Origin: Thermobifida alba
GTDB lineage: Bacteria; Actinomycetota; Actinomycetes; Streptosporangiales; Streptosporangiaceae
Length of the DNA: 64,000 nucleotides
Reading direction: 5' to 3'
NCBI RefSeq assembly: GCF_023208015.1
Contig: NZ_CP051627.1
Coordinates: forward strand, 62,001 to 126,000
Shown: positions 24,231 through 32,878 of the stretch, piece after piece
Layout: the number at the start of each line of letters is the position of its first letter
Position numbering within the stretch: the first letter of the stretch is position 1
Notes under the pieces: generated by a model
The model's input: only the letters and a program-made list of their open reading frames with translations
What the model was told of the DNA's origin: nothing
Databases searched by the model: none
Program-made: the position numbers and the translations under genes

Positions 24231-26543
24231 GTGTTCGGACGAATGGCAGAGAGTGTGCGACGCCTGCTGGGCAAGCCCGGCTCGGTGTCACTCCAGCCCT
24301 ATACCAAGCTGCTGAAGACGATCGAGGAGCGCGAGGAGGCGCTGCGCGAGCTGAGCGACGCCGAGCTGACCGAGGCCGCGGCTGAACTCGGCAACGCCGA
24401 ACTCCCCTACGACCGCGCCGACCTCGCCGAGTTGTGCGCGCTGGGCCGCGAGGCCGCCCGCCGCACCCTGCAGGAGCGCCCCTTCGACGCACAGCTGGTC
24501 GGTGTCATGGCGCTGCTCGACGGGCACGTCGCGGAGATGGCCACCGGTGAGGGCAAGACCCTGACCGGTGCGCTGGCCGCCGCCGGGTTCGCGCTGCGCG
24601 GACAGCGGGTGCACGTGCTCAGTGTCAACGACTACCTGGCCCGGCGCGACGCCGAGTGGATGCGGCCGCTGTACACGCTGCTCGGCGTCGAGGTCGGCTG
24701 GATCGGCCAGGAGTCCACCACCGAGGAGCGGCGTGCCGCCTACGCCGCCGACATCACCTACGCGTCCGTCAGCGAACTCGGCTTCGACGTGCTGCGCGAC
24801 CGGCTCGCCACCGACACGGCCGACCTGGTGGTGCCCGAACCGAACGTGGCGATCATCGACGAGGCCGACTCCGTGCTCGTCGACGAGGCGCGGGTCCCGC
24901 TGGTGCTCGCGGGGGCCGCCGAGCCGGCCGAGTCCGACGCCGCGATGGCCGAACTGGTGCGCAAGCTGCGTCCCGGCATCGACTACCGGATCGACGACGA
25001 CGGCCGCAACGTCCACCTCACCGACGCCGGGATCGACGCGGTGGAGAAGGCCCTGGGCGGCGTCGACCTGTACTCCGAAGAGGACACCACGCTGCTGTCC
25101 CGCGTCAACCTGGCGCTGCACGCGCACGCGCTGCTCCAGCGCGACGTGCACTACGTGGTGCGGGACGGCAAGGTGCGGCTGATCAACGAGTCGCGCGGCC
25201 GTATCGCGCTGCTGCAGCGCTGGCCGGACGGCCTGCAGGCCGCCGTGGAGGCCAAGGAGCACCTGGCCGCCAGCGAGACCGGTGAGGTGCTGGACTCCAT
25301 CACCGTGCAGTCGCTGGTGCTGCGCTACCCCGTCCGCTGCGGCATGACCGGCACCGCGATGGCCGTCGCCGAGCAGCTGCGCGAGTTCTACGAGCTGGAA
25401 GTCGCGGTCATCCCGCCCAACAAGCCCAACATCCGGATCGACGAGGAGGACCGCCTCTACGCCACGGCCGAGGAGAAGGAGGACGCCGTCGTCGAGAAGG
25501 TGGCGGAGGTGCACGCCACGGGCCGTCCCATCCTCATCGGCACCCAGGACGTCGCCGAGTCCGAACGGCTCGCCAAGCGCCTGGAGCGGGCCGGGCTGGA
25601 GTGCGTCGTCCTCAACGCCAAGAACGACGCCGACGAGGCCGCGGTCATCGCCGAGGCCGGCACCTACGGCAGGATCACCGTGTCCACCCAGATGGCCGGA
25701 CGCGGCACCGACATCCGCCTGGGCGGCAGCGACATGAGCGACCGGGACCGGGTGGTGGAGACCGGGGGCCTCTACGTCATCGGCTACGGCCGCTACCCCA
25801 GCAGCCGCCTGGACGACCAGCTGCGCGGCCGCGCCGGACGCCAGGGCGACCCCGGCGGCTCGGTCTTCTACGTCAGCGTCGAGGACGACCTGATCGCCAA
25901 CAACGTGCCCGAGGCGCGCGGCTACCGGGTCTCCTCCGCCGACGGCGCGATCACCGACCCGGCGTGGCGGCAGACCGTCGACCACGCCCAGCGTGTCGCC
26001 GAGGGGCAGCTGCTGGAACTGCACCGCAACACCTGGCGGTACAACAAGCTCATCGACGTCCAGCGCGGTGTGGTGCTGGACCACCGCCGCGCGGTGCTCC
26101 ACGACGACCTGGGCAGCCGGCAGCTCGCCGTGGACTGCCCCGCCACCTACGAGGAGCTGGTCGAGCAGGTCGGCGAGGAGGAGGTCGCCCGGGCGGCCCG
26201 CCTGGTCACCCTCTACCACCTGGACCGGGGCTGGACCGACCACAACGCGTTCCTGGCGGACCTGCGCGAGGGCATCCACCTGCGCTTCCTGGGCCGCCGG
26301 GACCCCCTGGACGAGTTCAACCGCGACGCGGTCCCCGCGTTCAAGGGCTTCCTCGACGAGGCGCGCGCCCGCGCCGCGGAGATGTTCGCGGACCTGAAGG
26401 TCGCGGACGGCCGCCTCGACGTGGCCGCGGCCGGTGTCAAGCGGCCCTCCACCACCTGGACCTACATGGTCCAGGACCAGCCCTTCAGCACCGACTTCGA
26501 GAACATCGTCGGCCGGGTGAAGAACCTGGTCGGCCGGGACTGA
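24231..26543 (+). CDS. secA2: accessory preprotein translocase ATPase SecA2
   Basis: Motor ATPase that drives export of a subset of proteins through SecYEG in actinobacteria. The 770-residue product has MATGEGKT (Walker A), IDEADSVLVDEA (Walker B), a preprotein cross-linking segment, and TVSTQMAGRGTDIRLGG and RGRAGRQGDPGGS in the second helicase domain. It is shorter than housekeeping SecA and lacks the C-terminal zinc-binding linker, as in mycobacterial SecA2, which it also resembles at YASVSELGFDVLRD. I choose GTG 24231 (a TACCCT box ends six bases before it); ATG 24243 is the alternative. The neighbours (lone GTPase, DUF6406 gene) do not reveal substrates. Confidence 0.93.
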   Translation: MFGRMAESVRRLLGKPGSVSLQPYTKLLKTIEEREEALRELSDAELTEAAAELGNAELPYDRADLAELCALGREAARRTLQERPFDAQLVGVMALLDGHVAEMATGEGKTLTGALAAAGFALRGQRVHVLSVNDYLARRDAEWMRPLYTLLGVEVGWIGQESTTEERRAAYAADITYASVSELGFDVLRDRLATDTADLVVPEPNVAIIDEADSVLVDEARVPLVLAGAAEPAESDAAMAELVRKLRPGIDYRIDDDGRNVHLTDAGIDAVEKALGGVDLYSEEDTTLLSRVNLALHAHALLQRDVHYVVRDGKVRLINESRGRIALLQRWPDGLQAAVEAKEHLAASETGEVLDSITVQSLVLRYPVRCGMTGTAMAVAEQLREFYELEVAVIPPNKPNIRIDEEDRLYATAEEKEDAVVEKVAEVHATGRPILIGTQDVAESERLAKRLERAGLECVVLNAKNDADEAAVIAEAGTYGRITVSTQMAGRGTDIRLGGSDMSDRDRVVETGGLYVIGYGRYPSSRLDDQLRGRAGRQGDPGGSVFYVSVEDDLIANNVPEARGYRVSSADGAITDPAWRQTVDHAQRVAEGQLLELHRNTWRYNKLIDVQRGVVLDHRRAVLHDDLGSRQLAVDCPATYEELVEQVGEEEVARAARLVTLYHLDRGWTDHNAFLADLREGIHLRFLGRRDPLDEFNRDAVPAFKGFLDEARARAAEMFADLKVADGRLDVAAAGVKRPSTTWTYMVQDQPFSTDFENIVGRVKNLVGRD

Positions 26544-26574
26544 GGCCGCGGGCCGTCCAGGCCGTGTCCCGCGC

Positions 26575-26602
26575 GGGCCCGGGAGCGTGCGCTCCCGGGC
26601 CC
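26575..26602 (+). terminator. hairpin terminator after secA2
   Basis: Perfect 12-bp inverted repeat (GGGCCCGGGAGC and complement, 4-nt loop) 31 bases after the secA2 stop. Confidence 0.8.
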
Positions 26603-26764
26603 CGCCGTTGTCCCGACACGGCGGTCGAAACGGTGGAAGACCGTCCGAATTCTGTGAGAAGTCTGAGAAGCGGGATAGGGTCGCGGAGGGCCGCCCCGGG
26701 TGCGGGCGGCCGCGCGGATCCGACGCGCGTCGCAGACTTTTCACAACCGGGAGGGGAGCCCACC

Positions 26765-27028
26765 GTGGCCCACGAAGTCGGTGCGCAGGAGAAGATCACC
26801 TACGGACGCAACGACCGTTTCGCCGGAGGACCCGTCGGAGGAGGCGGCTTCTGGGTCGACGGCGAGGGGAGACCCGCGGCCAGACTCGGCGGCCCCACCG
26901 AGTGGCAGGGCCTGCTGGAGGTGCGGGTGGGGGAGACGTTCACGGTGGGCGAGCAGGTGTGGCGGGTCGACGACATCGTGGCCCCGGAGACCCCGGACGC
27001 CTACCTGGTCGCCACCCGCATCGGCTGA
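26765..27028 (+). CDS. small DUF6406-like protein
   Basis: An 87-residue protein with the motif LEVRVGETFTVGEQVWRVDD, which resembles the C-terminal part of DUF6406 proteins of actinobacteria; the function of that family is unknown. GTG 26765 is supported by a strong GGGAGGGGAG site 8 bases upstream. The N-terminus has a Gly-rich loop (FAGGPVGGGGFWVDG), and no signal peptide or membrane helix is visible, so it should be cytoplasmic. It lies after the secA2 terminator with its own 160-base upstream region. The family call rests on one motif. Confidence 0.65.
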   Translation: MAHEVGAQEKITYGRNDRFAGGPVGGGGFWVDGEGRPAARLGGPTEWQGLLEVRVGETFTVGEQVWRVDDIVAPETPDAYLVATRIG

Positions 27029-27071
27029 CCGGGGCCGCGGGGCCCGTACCGGTTGCACTAGGTTTCTCCCC

Positions 27072-27365
27072 ATGGGAATTCGGCACATCGCACTGTTCCG
27101 CTGGAACGAGGGCGTCACCCCCGAACAGGTCGAGCACGTGGAGGAGCTGCTGGGCAAGCTGCCCGGGGCGATCCCGGAGCTGAAGAGCTACTCCTTCGGC
27201 GCGGACCTGGGCCTCGGGGCGGGCAACCACGACTTCGCCGTGGTCGCCGACGTCGAGGGGGAGAGCGGCTTCCTGGCCTACCAGAACCACCCCGACCACC
27301 AGGCGGCACTGGCGGTCATCAAACCGATGCTGGCGGACCGCGCCGCGGTGCAGTTCACCGTCTGA
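27072..27365 (+). CDS. Dabb-domain (stress-responsive A/B barrel) protein
   Basis: A 97-residue dimeric alpha/beta-barrel protein: RHIALFRWNEGVTPEQ at the start, a helix with LPGAIPELKSYSFGADLGL, NHDFAVVADVE and FLAYQNHPDHQAAL, all typical of Dabb proteins. Family members include plant stress proteins and polyketide cyclases; in bacteria most are uncharacterised. A TAGGTT box at 27059-27064 sits seven bases before the ATG, with no ribosome site, suggesting leaderless transcription. It lies 43 bases after the DUF6406-like gene but probably has this promoter of its own. Confidence 0.9.
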   Translation: MGIRHIALFRWNEGVTPEQVEHVEELLGKLPGAIPELKSYSFGADLGLGAGNHDFAVVADVEGESGFLAYQNHPDHQAALAVIKPMLADRAAVQFTV

Positions 27366-27378
27366 CCCGGGCGGACGC

Positions 27379-27416
27379 CCGCCCCGCCGGAGGGTCCCTC
27401 CCGGCCGACGGGGCGG
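27379..27416 (+). terminator. hairpin terminator after the Dabb gene
   Basis: Outer stem CCGCCCCG/CGGGGCGG (8 bp) with a further inner CCGG...CCGG pairing, starting 13 bases after the stop. Confidence 0.55.
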
Positions 27417-27587
27417 CACACCCGACCCCACAGTCGCGTGCACAGAGTGATTGTTCTGTTGCCTGGGGTAGTGTTTCGTTGGTCCGGAAGGGAGCACCGC
27501 CCCTCTGGAGAGGCCGCCCCGGACGCGAGCCGACGGGCGGGGAGACAGGCGCGCAAGCCGAACCGAGACAGAGGCCAGGAAGGTGAG

Positions 27588-28553
27588 ATGGCGCGAACAC
27601 ACCCCTCGACGGCCGACTACCGACGCAGCGCCGCCGGCCGCCGACACCGCTGGTACGGGACGAAGAAGCACGTCAAGCGGGTGTTGGGGTGGCGGCTTCC
27701 CCATCTGGCGATGCGCACCGCCGTGCGGGTCCTCGCCCCCGGGGTGCGCGCCACCGGACGCCTTCCCGCGCCCGCCGCGCTCCGCGAGGTCACCGGCCGG
27801 GTCGACGGCGTCGAATACGTGATGCGGGACCCCGCCCGCTGCGTCATCGCCAAGGAGCTGTACTGGGGCGGCGGCCGACGCCCCCAACCCGCCGACGACC
27901 TCGCGGTGCGGGTCTTCGCCGCCGTGGCCCGCCACGCCGCCACCCTGTTCGACATCGGCGCCTACACCGGGCTGTTCACCCTGGTCGGCACCGCGGTCAA
28001 CCCCACGCTGCGGGCCCACGCCTTCGAGATCGTGCCCGAGGTGTACCAGGCGCTGGTGGACAACTGCGTGCGCAACCGCGTCCTGCACCGGGTCACCCTC
28101 CACCACACCGGGGTCGGCGACCCCGCGGTCACCGTCATGATGCCCGCGCGGGCGGCGGACTCGGCGCTGCCCTGCTTCTACTCCAGCCGGCTCGGCTTTC
28201 CCGACGGCGTCCCGGTCGAGGTCGTCGCCCTGGACACCTTCGCCGACCAGGTCCCGCCGGGGGGACGCGCGGTGCTCAAGGTCGACGTGGAGGGAACCGA
28301 GAGCGCGGTCTTCGAACACGGTCAGAAGTTCCTGGCCGCCCACCGCCCCGACATCCTCTGCGAGGTCCTGCCCGACGCCGACACCGACCGGCTGCGGGCG
28401 CTGCTGGAACCGCACGGCTACCGCTGCCACCTCGTCGGCGAGCGGACCCTGGCGGCCGCGTCCCGCCTCGTGCCGCACCCGCGGTTCCGCGACTGGTTCC
28501 TGACCACCCGGACCCCCGCCGAACTCGCCGTGCTCGGCATCGGGACGGGGTGA
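27588..28553 (+). CDS. FkbM-family SAM-dependent methyltransferase
   Basis: A 321-residue protein. The basic N-terminus (about 60 residues, many Arg/His) precedes a Rossmann methyltransferase of FkbM type: SAM loop LFDIGAYTGLFTLVG, acidic FEIVPEV, VVALDTFAD and the hallmark KVDVEGTE motif with PDILCEVLP. FkbM enzymes O-methylate sugars, polyketides or peptides; no glycan or antibiotic genes are nearby, so the acceptor is unknown. ATG 27588 has AGGAAGGTGAG upstream; the open frame extends 50 codons further with no similarity. The stop lies 33 bases from that of the converging AlkD-like gene. Confidence 0.87.
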   Translation: MARTHPSTADYRRSAAGRRHRWYGTKKHVKRVLGWRLPHLAMRTAVRVLAPGVRATGRLPAPAALREVTGRVDGVEYVMRDPARCVIAKELYWGGGRRPQPADDLAVRVFAAVARHAATLFDIGAYTGLFTLVGTAVNPTLRAHAFEIVPEVYQALVDNCVRNRVLHRVTLHHTGVGDPAVTVMMPARAADSALPCFYSSRLGFPDGVPVEVVALDTFADQVPPGGRAVLKVDVEGTESAVFEHGQKFLAAHRPDILCEVLPDADTDRLRALLEPHGYRCHLVGERTLAAASRLVPHPRFRDWFLTTRTPAELAVLGIGTG

Positions 28554-28586
28554 GCGCCGCCCGGAGGACGCGGGGACGGCGCCGCG

Positions 28587-29279
28587 TCAGCCGAGGCGGC
28601 GCAGGACCTCGCGGAGCGCCGGGCGGGCCGCGCGCTCCCGGTGCTGTGCGGCGAACGCCGCCACACTGTCGGGATCGGTCCTGGCGTACTCGCGCAGCGC
28701 CCGGCCGGCGGCCCGGTGCACGAAGGGGTCGGGATGCCCCAGGTTCGCGTCGACGGAGTCGAAGAGCAGGGCGCGGTCGGTCTCCTCGCCCGCCCGCAAC
28801 TGGCACAGGACCGCGGCGCGGCGCAGCCACCGGTCGCCCGACAGCGACCAGTCGCCGATGCGGGGCCGCAGCTCCCGCGGATGGGCCCGCAGCAGCGGGC
28901 CGATCCCCCGCACCGCGAGCGGGTCCACGTAGTCCCACCACGCGCCGGCCGTGATCAGCCCCTCGTACAGCGGGACGGCCCCGGGCACCCGGTATCCGGC
29001 GTACCGCGGGTCGTCGGCCAACTCCACCGCCGCGTACCGCTCCTCACGGTGCGAGGCCACCCGCCACAGCGTGTGGACGGTGTCCTCCCAGGTCTCGAAG
29101 TCCTCCAGCGGGCAGGTGGCGAAGACCTCGGCGAACAGCCTCCGCCGGACCGCGGCCGACACACCGTGGAAGGGCAGCTCGGATCGGACACGCCGCCGCA
29201 TGGAGGCCGCACGGACCGGGTCCGCGGCGTCGCGCAGCCGATCACGGACAGCGGCGATCAATCCGAGATGGGCAGGCAT
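28587..29279 (-). CDS. DNA alkylation repair protein (AlkD-like HEAT-repeat)
   Basis: A 230-residue all-helical protein of the AlkC/AlkD superfamily. Repeating helices carry FETWEDTVHTLWRVASHREERYAA, WWDYVDPLAVRGIGPLL and GDRWLRRAAVLCQLRAGEETD, where AlkD has its DNA-contacting aromatic and acidic residues. AlkD excises positively charged bulky or methylated bases (such as N3-methyladenine) without base flipping. Length matches AlkD. ATG 29279 is only six bases from a GATAAT box (29291-29286), so the mRNA may be leaderless. No ada/alk genes are adjacent. Confidence 0.85.
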   Translation of the reverse strand: MPAHLGLIAAVRDRLRDAADPVRAASMRRRVRSELPFHGVSAAVRRRLFAEVFATCPLEDFETWEDTVHTLWRVASHREERYAAVELADDPRYAGYRVPGAVPLYEGLITAGAWWDYVDPLAVRGIGPLLRAHPRELRPRIGDWSLSGDRWLRRAAVLCQLRAGEETDRALLFDSVDANLGHPDPFVHRAAGRALREYARTDPDSVAAFAAQHRERAARPALREVLRRLG

Positions 29280-29285
29280 GGACCC

Positions 29286-29291
29286 ATTATC
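29286..29291 (-). promoter_or_regulatory. candidate -10 box of the alkD-like gene
   Basis: GATAAT on the minus strand, six bases before the ATG; no clear ribosome site in the gap. Confidence 0.4.
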
Positions 29292-29421
29292 GTGCGGCGC
29301 TGCCGCCGGAATCCGTGCAGTGGCCCGCTGAAGCCCGCAGAGGTGATGGTCAGGAAGATCTTTGTCGATTCGGTGGATCAGGCCCGAAAAGTTGCGGGGA
29401 GCGGGCCCGCGGCACGGAGAA

Positions 29422-29453
29422 CGGGCCGTCCCGGGGGGGGATGGGACGGCCCG
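29422..29453 (-). terminator. hairpin terminator of the Cys-rich peptide gene
   Basis: Perfect 11-bp inverted repeat (CGGGCCGTCCC and complement, 10-nt G-rich loop) 44 bases past the minus-strand stop at 29498. Confidence 0.65.
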
Positions 29454-29497
29454 CGTCACGGGGCGGAGAAGGCTCCGCCGGTTCCGGGGGACGACGG

Positions 29498-29602
29498 TCA
29501 GCAGCTGCCGCCGCAGGAGCAGGAGCTGCCGTTCTGGCAGCCGCACCCGCAGTTGGAGCCGCAGCTGCATCCGCCTTTCAGTTCGGTTCCGTCGTGAAGC
29601 AT
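29498..29602 (-). CDS. 34-residue cysteine-rich peptide, metallothionein-like
   Basis: A very small gene with strong support: GGAGGAGGG sits 3-4 bases before the ATG at 29602 and a hairpin follows the stop. The peptide starts MLHDGTELKGG and then is almost only Cys, Gly, Ser and Asn: CSCGSNCGCGCQNGSSCSC and a final C-terminal Cys, eight Cys in all at 12, 14, 18, 20, 22, 28, 30 and 34, arranged as CxC and CxCxC. That spacing is typical of metallothioneins or Cu(I)/Zn(II) buffers; the head GTEL is faintly like mycobacterial MymT. It lies 158 bases downstream of cydB on the same strand. Metal binding is inference; a ribosomal peptide precursor is an alternative. Confidence 0.7.
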   Translation of the reverse strand: MLHDGTELKGGCSCGSNCGCGCQNGSSCSCGGSC

Positions 29603-29760
29603 GGTCCCTCCTCCACATCCGGCCGCGGCACCGCGGCACCGGGACGTCGCTTTCGGTAACCGAACTTCCCGGAGGCCGCGTCGGTCAACCAGAATGGCCG
29701 GTTTCGGCAAATCACCGTCAAACAGGTTTGGACAACGGGAACAGCGGTCAGTCCCGCCGC

Positions 29761-30687
29761 TCAGGCGAAGAACCCGGGGGCGGCGGCCGGACGGCGCACC
29801 AACCGGTACAACCACACCTGTCCCACCGCCATGACCGGCACCATCGGAGCCGTCGCGGCGACCACCAGCGTCAGGGAACGCGGATCGGACACGGCCACGG
29901 GCAGCCCCGCCCCGGCCGCGACCACCGCCGGCAGCGCCGCCAGCGCCACCGCCGACGTCAACCGCGACCAGCGCGGCCCCGACACTCCCGCGGTCACCGC
30001 CAGTGCGGCCGCCACCGCCGCTGCCACGGCCAACGCGGACGCACCGGCGTCCACCCCGCCGTCGGCCCAGGCCGCGACCACCGCGACCGGCAGCACGACC
30101 AGCCCCGTCCGCGCCAGCGTCCGAGTGGCGCGGGCCGCCGCGTCGGCCGACTCCGAACCGGCGGAGCCGTCCACGGGCACCAGGCGCTCCGCACCGAAAG
30201 CCGCCCCCCGCAGCAGGAACAGCACCGCGACCGCCACCACGCACACCGGCGTGAACAGCGGCGGCAGCACCCCGCCGCCCAGCAGCGCGGCCAGCACCAG
30301 CCCCCACGACAGCGCGACCAGCCAACTGCCCACCACGATGGCCGCGTCCCAGACCGCGTGCCACGCCGCGGCGGCCACCCGGCCGCGCAGCCACAGCCCG
30401 GCGTCGCGCCACAGCCACCCCGCCAGCAGAGCGACGAACAGCGGCCACTGCCCGGCCACCACCTCGCCCTCCAGTTCCGGGAACAGGCCCGCCACCACGC
30501 CGACGGCGGCCACCAGCCACACCTCGCTGCCCAGGAAGTAGGGGGCGGCGGCACGGACGACCCGGCGGCGCTCCTGCGGGGTGCGCGCCACGTACGGCGC
30601 CAGCATGCCCAGGCCGACGTCGCAGCCGGCCAGGACGAAGTAGCCCGCCAGCAGACCGGCGGGAAGGAGCACGGCAACGGATTCCAC
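29761..30687 (-). CDS. cydB: cytochrome bd quinol oxidase subunit II
   Basis: Membrane partner of CydA in the cytochrome bd oxidase, which oxidises menaquinol and reduces O2 with high affinity. The 308-residue protein has about eight membrane helices and the conserved start LLAGYFVLAGCDVGLGMLAP, with WLVAAVGVVAGLFPE and a C-terminal MVPVMAVGQVWLYRL. It is somewhat shorter than proteobacterial CydB (about 380). The GTG start at 30687 is chosen because TGGAGG lies just upstream and the usual first helix starts there. cydA ends 24 bases upstream, so the two form an operon. The transporter genes cydCD are not in the window. Confidence 0.9.
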   Translation of the reverse strand: MESVAVLLPAGLLAGYFVLAGCDVGLGMLAPYVARTPQERRRVVRAAAPYFLGSEVWLVAAVGVVAGLFPELEGEVVAGQWPLFVALLAGWLWRDAGLWLRGRVAAAAWHAVWDAAIVVGSWLVALSWGLVLAALLGGGVLPPLFTPVCVVAVAVLFLLRGAAFGAERLVPVDGSAGSESADAAARATRTLARTGLVVLPVAVVAAWADGGVDAGASALAVAAAVAAALAVTAGVSGPRWSRLTSAVALAALPAVVAAGAGLPVAVSDPRSLTLVVAATAPMVPVMAVGQVWLYRLVRRPAAAPGFFA

Positions 30688-30710
30688 GACAGTCCTCCAG
30701 GAGACGACGG

Positions 30711-31952
30711 CTAGTAGCGGTGGACGGGGGCGGCGACCGTGTCGTCCGGGGCGGGCGCCGGGGCGAGCGGACCGCCCTCGGGGCCGCGGCGGGCGAACCG
30801 GACGAGGAGCCACCCGGTGATCCCCGCCAGCACCGCGAACGCCCCGGTGAACAGCACGAAGGAGAGCAGGGCCAGGCCCGGGGACAGCTCCGTCACCGCC
30901 TCGGCGGTGGTCATGTGGTGCCGCACCGCCCACGGCTGGCGGCCCAACTCCCGGTAGACCCAGCCGCCCACCCCCGCCAGCAGCGACAGCACGGGCAGGA
31001 CCGGCAGCAGCCACTGCAGCCACCGCCAGCGGTCCAGCCCGCGCAGCGGCCAGGCCAGCAGCGCCAGGGCAAGGACGAAGAGGAACACCGTCCAGCACAG
31101 GGTCATCACGGCGTTGCCGGTCCCGGCGAGCCCGTGCACCACCCCGGACGCGGCCGCCTCGATCCGTTCGATCTCGGCCGCGTCCAGCGTCGTGCCGCTG
31201 GTCGGCGGTGCATCGACCAGCAGCGGGTACTGGGCTCCGCCCACCGCCGCCGTCGGGAACAGCGCGAGCGAGGCCACCAGGACCCCCCGCCGGACCCCGC
31301 GCCGGAACATGCCGTCCGGATCGTTGCCGCGACGCAGGTGGTAGGCGCTGACCCCGGCCATCACCAGACCGCCCACCAGCAGCGCGCTGACGGCCACGTG
31401 GCCGAAGGCCAGCAGCGCCGACGGGTTGGTGACCAGGGCCGCGGGGTCGGTGAGCACCGCCACGCCGTCCCGCATCTCGAAGCCCACCGGGTTCTTCAGG
31501 AAGCCGTTGGAGACCAGCACCCAGAACGCCGACAGGTAGGCGGTCAGCGTCACCACTCCGAAACAGGCCAGGTGCAGCCACCGGTTCATGCGGTCCCACC
31601 CGAAGATCCACAGCCCCAGGAACGTGGACTCGGTGAAGAACGCGGCCACCGTCTCCACCGCCAGCGGAGCGCTGAACACGTGGCCGAACACGTCGTTCAG
31701 CCCGTTCCAGTTCAACGCCAGCTGCACCTCCATCACCAGGCCCGACAGCACCCCCATGCCGTAGTTGACGACATAGAGGCCGCCCCAGAACCGCACCGCG
31801 GCCAGACGCGCCCTGTCCCGGCGCAGCACCGCGCTGAACTGGGCGGCCAGGATCAGCGCGGCCAGGCCCAGGGTGAAGGCGACAAACGTGTAGTGGGTGC
31901 CCGCGGTCAACGCGAACTGCAACCGCGCCCACAGCAGCGGATCGTCGAACAT
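30711..31952 (-). CDS. cydA: cytochrome bd quinol oxidase subunit I
   Basis: Haem-bearing subunit of the bd oxidase. The 413-residue membrane protein has the haem ligand His20 (LTAGTHYTFVAFT), a second conserved His in ALLAFGHVAVSALLVGG, GRQPWAVR before the Q-loop end, and FTESTFLGLWIFGWDRM. Its length indicates the short Q-loop form common in Gram-positive bacteria. ATG 31952 is supported by GAGGAG about a dozen bases upstream and by the family N-terminus. It precedes cydB. I see no Rex-type operator upstream; the 220-base leader shared with the response regulator gene's end has no obvious promoter. Confidence 0.93.
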   Translation of the reverse strand: MFDDPLLWARLQFALTAGTHYTFVAFTLGLAALILAAQFSAVLRRDRARLAAVRFWGGLYVVNYGMGVLSGLVMEVQLALNWNGLNDVFGHVFSAPLAVETVAAFFTESTFLGLWIFGWDRMNRWLHLACFGVVTLTAYLSAFWVLVSNGFLKNPVGFEMRDGVAVLTDPAALVTNPSALLAFGHVAVSALLVGGLVMAGVSAYHLRRGNDPDGMFRRGVRRGVLVASLALFPTAAVGGAQYPLLVDAPPTSGTTLDAAEIERIEAAASGVVHGLAGTGNAVMTLCWTVFLFVLALALLAWPLRGLDRWRWLQWLLPVLPVLSLLAGVGGWVYRELGRQPWAVRHHMTTAEAVTELSPGLALLSFVLFTGAFAVLAGITGWLLVRFARRGPEGGPLAPAPAPDDTVAAPVHRY

Positions 31953-32175
31953 GGGAAGTCGGACTCCTCGACCGGGTCGTCGTCGGGGGACACGACGATG
32001 CTCCCCGGCCGAGGGGTCGGGCACATCGGCCCGGGGAAGGCAGTTCCGCTACGCCGCCGGAGGTGCCGGCGGCCCGGGCGACCACTCTTCCGGGACTACG
32101 GGAGAACCCCGGTTCCTCCCCTAGGGGGCGGCCCGTCCGGACCGGGGCGGTGCGGCGCCGCCCGCGGCACACCGC

Positions 32176-32841
32176 TCAGCGCAGCCACCCCGGAGTGACC
32201 AGGCCCGTCTCGTAGGCGAGCACCACCAGCTGCGCCCGGTCGCGCACCCGCAGCTTCACCATCGCCCGGCTGACGTGGGTCTTGACCGTCGCCGGACTCA
32301 GCACCAGCCGCGCGGCGATCTCCTCGTTGGACAGCCCCTCCCCGACCAGGGCCACCACCTCGCGCTCCCGGTCGGTCAGCTCGCCCAGCCGCCGCACCGG
32401 GTCGGGGCGGCGCGGACGCCCCGCGTACTCGGCGATGATGCGGCGGGTGACGGTCGGCGACAGCAGCGCCTCGCCCCGGGCCACCACCCGCACCCCGTTC
32501 AGCAGGTCCTCCGGCTCGGTGTCCTTGACCAGGAAGCCGCTCGCGCCCAGCCGCAGCGCCTCGAAGATGTACTCGTCGAGGTCGAAGGTGGTCAGGATGA
32601 CCACCCGCGTCGACCGCAGGGCGGGGTGGGCGAGGATGCGCTCGGCCGCCGCCAGCCCGTCCACCCCCGGCATGCGGACGTCCAGCAGCGCCACGTCGGG
32701 ACGGTGGGCGACAGCCATCCGGACCGCCTCGGCCCCGTCCGCGGCCTCGGCGACCACGTCGATGTCGGGAGCGCTGTTGAGCAGTGCCCCGAAACCGGCC
32801 CGGACCAGCGCCTGGTCGTCGGCGAGAAGTACCCGGATCAT
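32176..32841 (-). CDS. NarL/LuxR-type response regulator
   Basis: A 221-residue regulator. The receiver domain has the acidic pair in LLADDQ, phospho-acceptor Asp54 (VALLDVRMPG), Thr84/Thr85 (VILTTFD) and Lys106 (GFLVKDT); the LuxR helix-turn-helix is at residues about 150-210 (LTDREREVVALVGEGLSNEE). It follows the histidine kinase gene by 37 bases on the same strand and is its likely partner. The target genes are unknown; cydAB directly downstream on the same strand is one candidate, although NarL-type pairs next to EamA genes and oxidases serve many roles. Confidence 0.93.
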   Translation of the reverse strand: MIRVLLADDQALVRAGFGALLNSAPDIDVVAEAADGAEAVRMAVAHRPDVALLDVRMPGVDGLAAAERILAHPALRSTRVVILTTFDLDEYIFEALRLGASGFLVKDTEPEDLLNGVRVVARGEALLSPTVTRRIIAEYAGRPRRPDPVRRLGELTDREREVVALVGEGLSNEEIAARLVLSPATVKTHVSRAMVKLRVRDRAQLVVLAYETGLVTPGWLR

Positions 32842-32878
32842 CTCTCCCCACAGGGTCGAACACCGATGGAGCCGCCGG

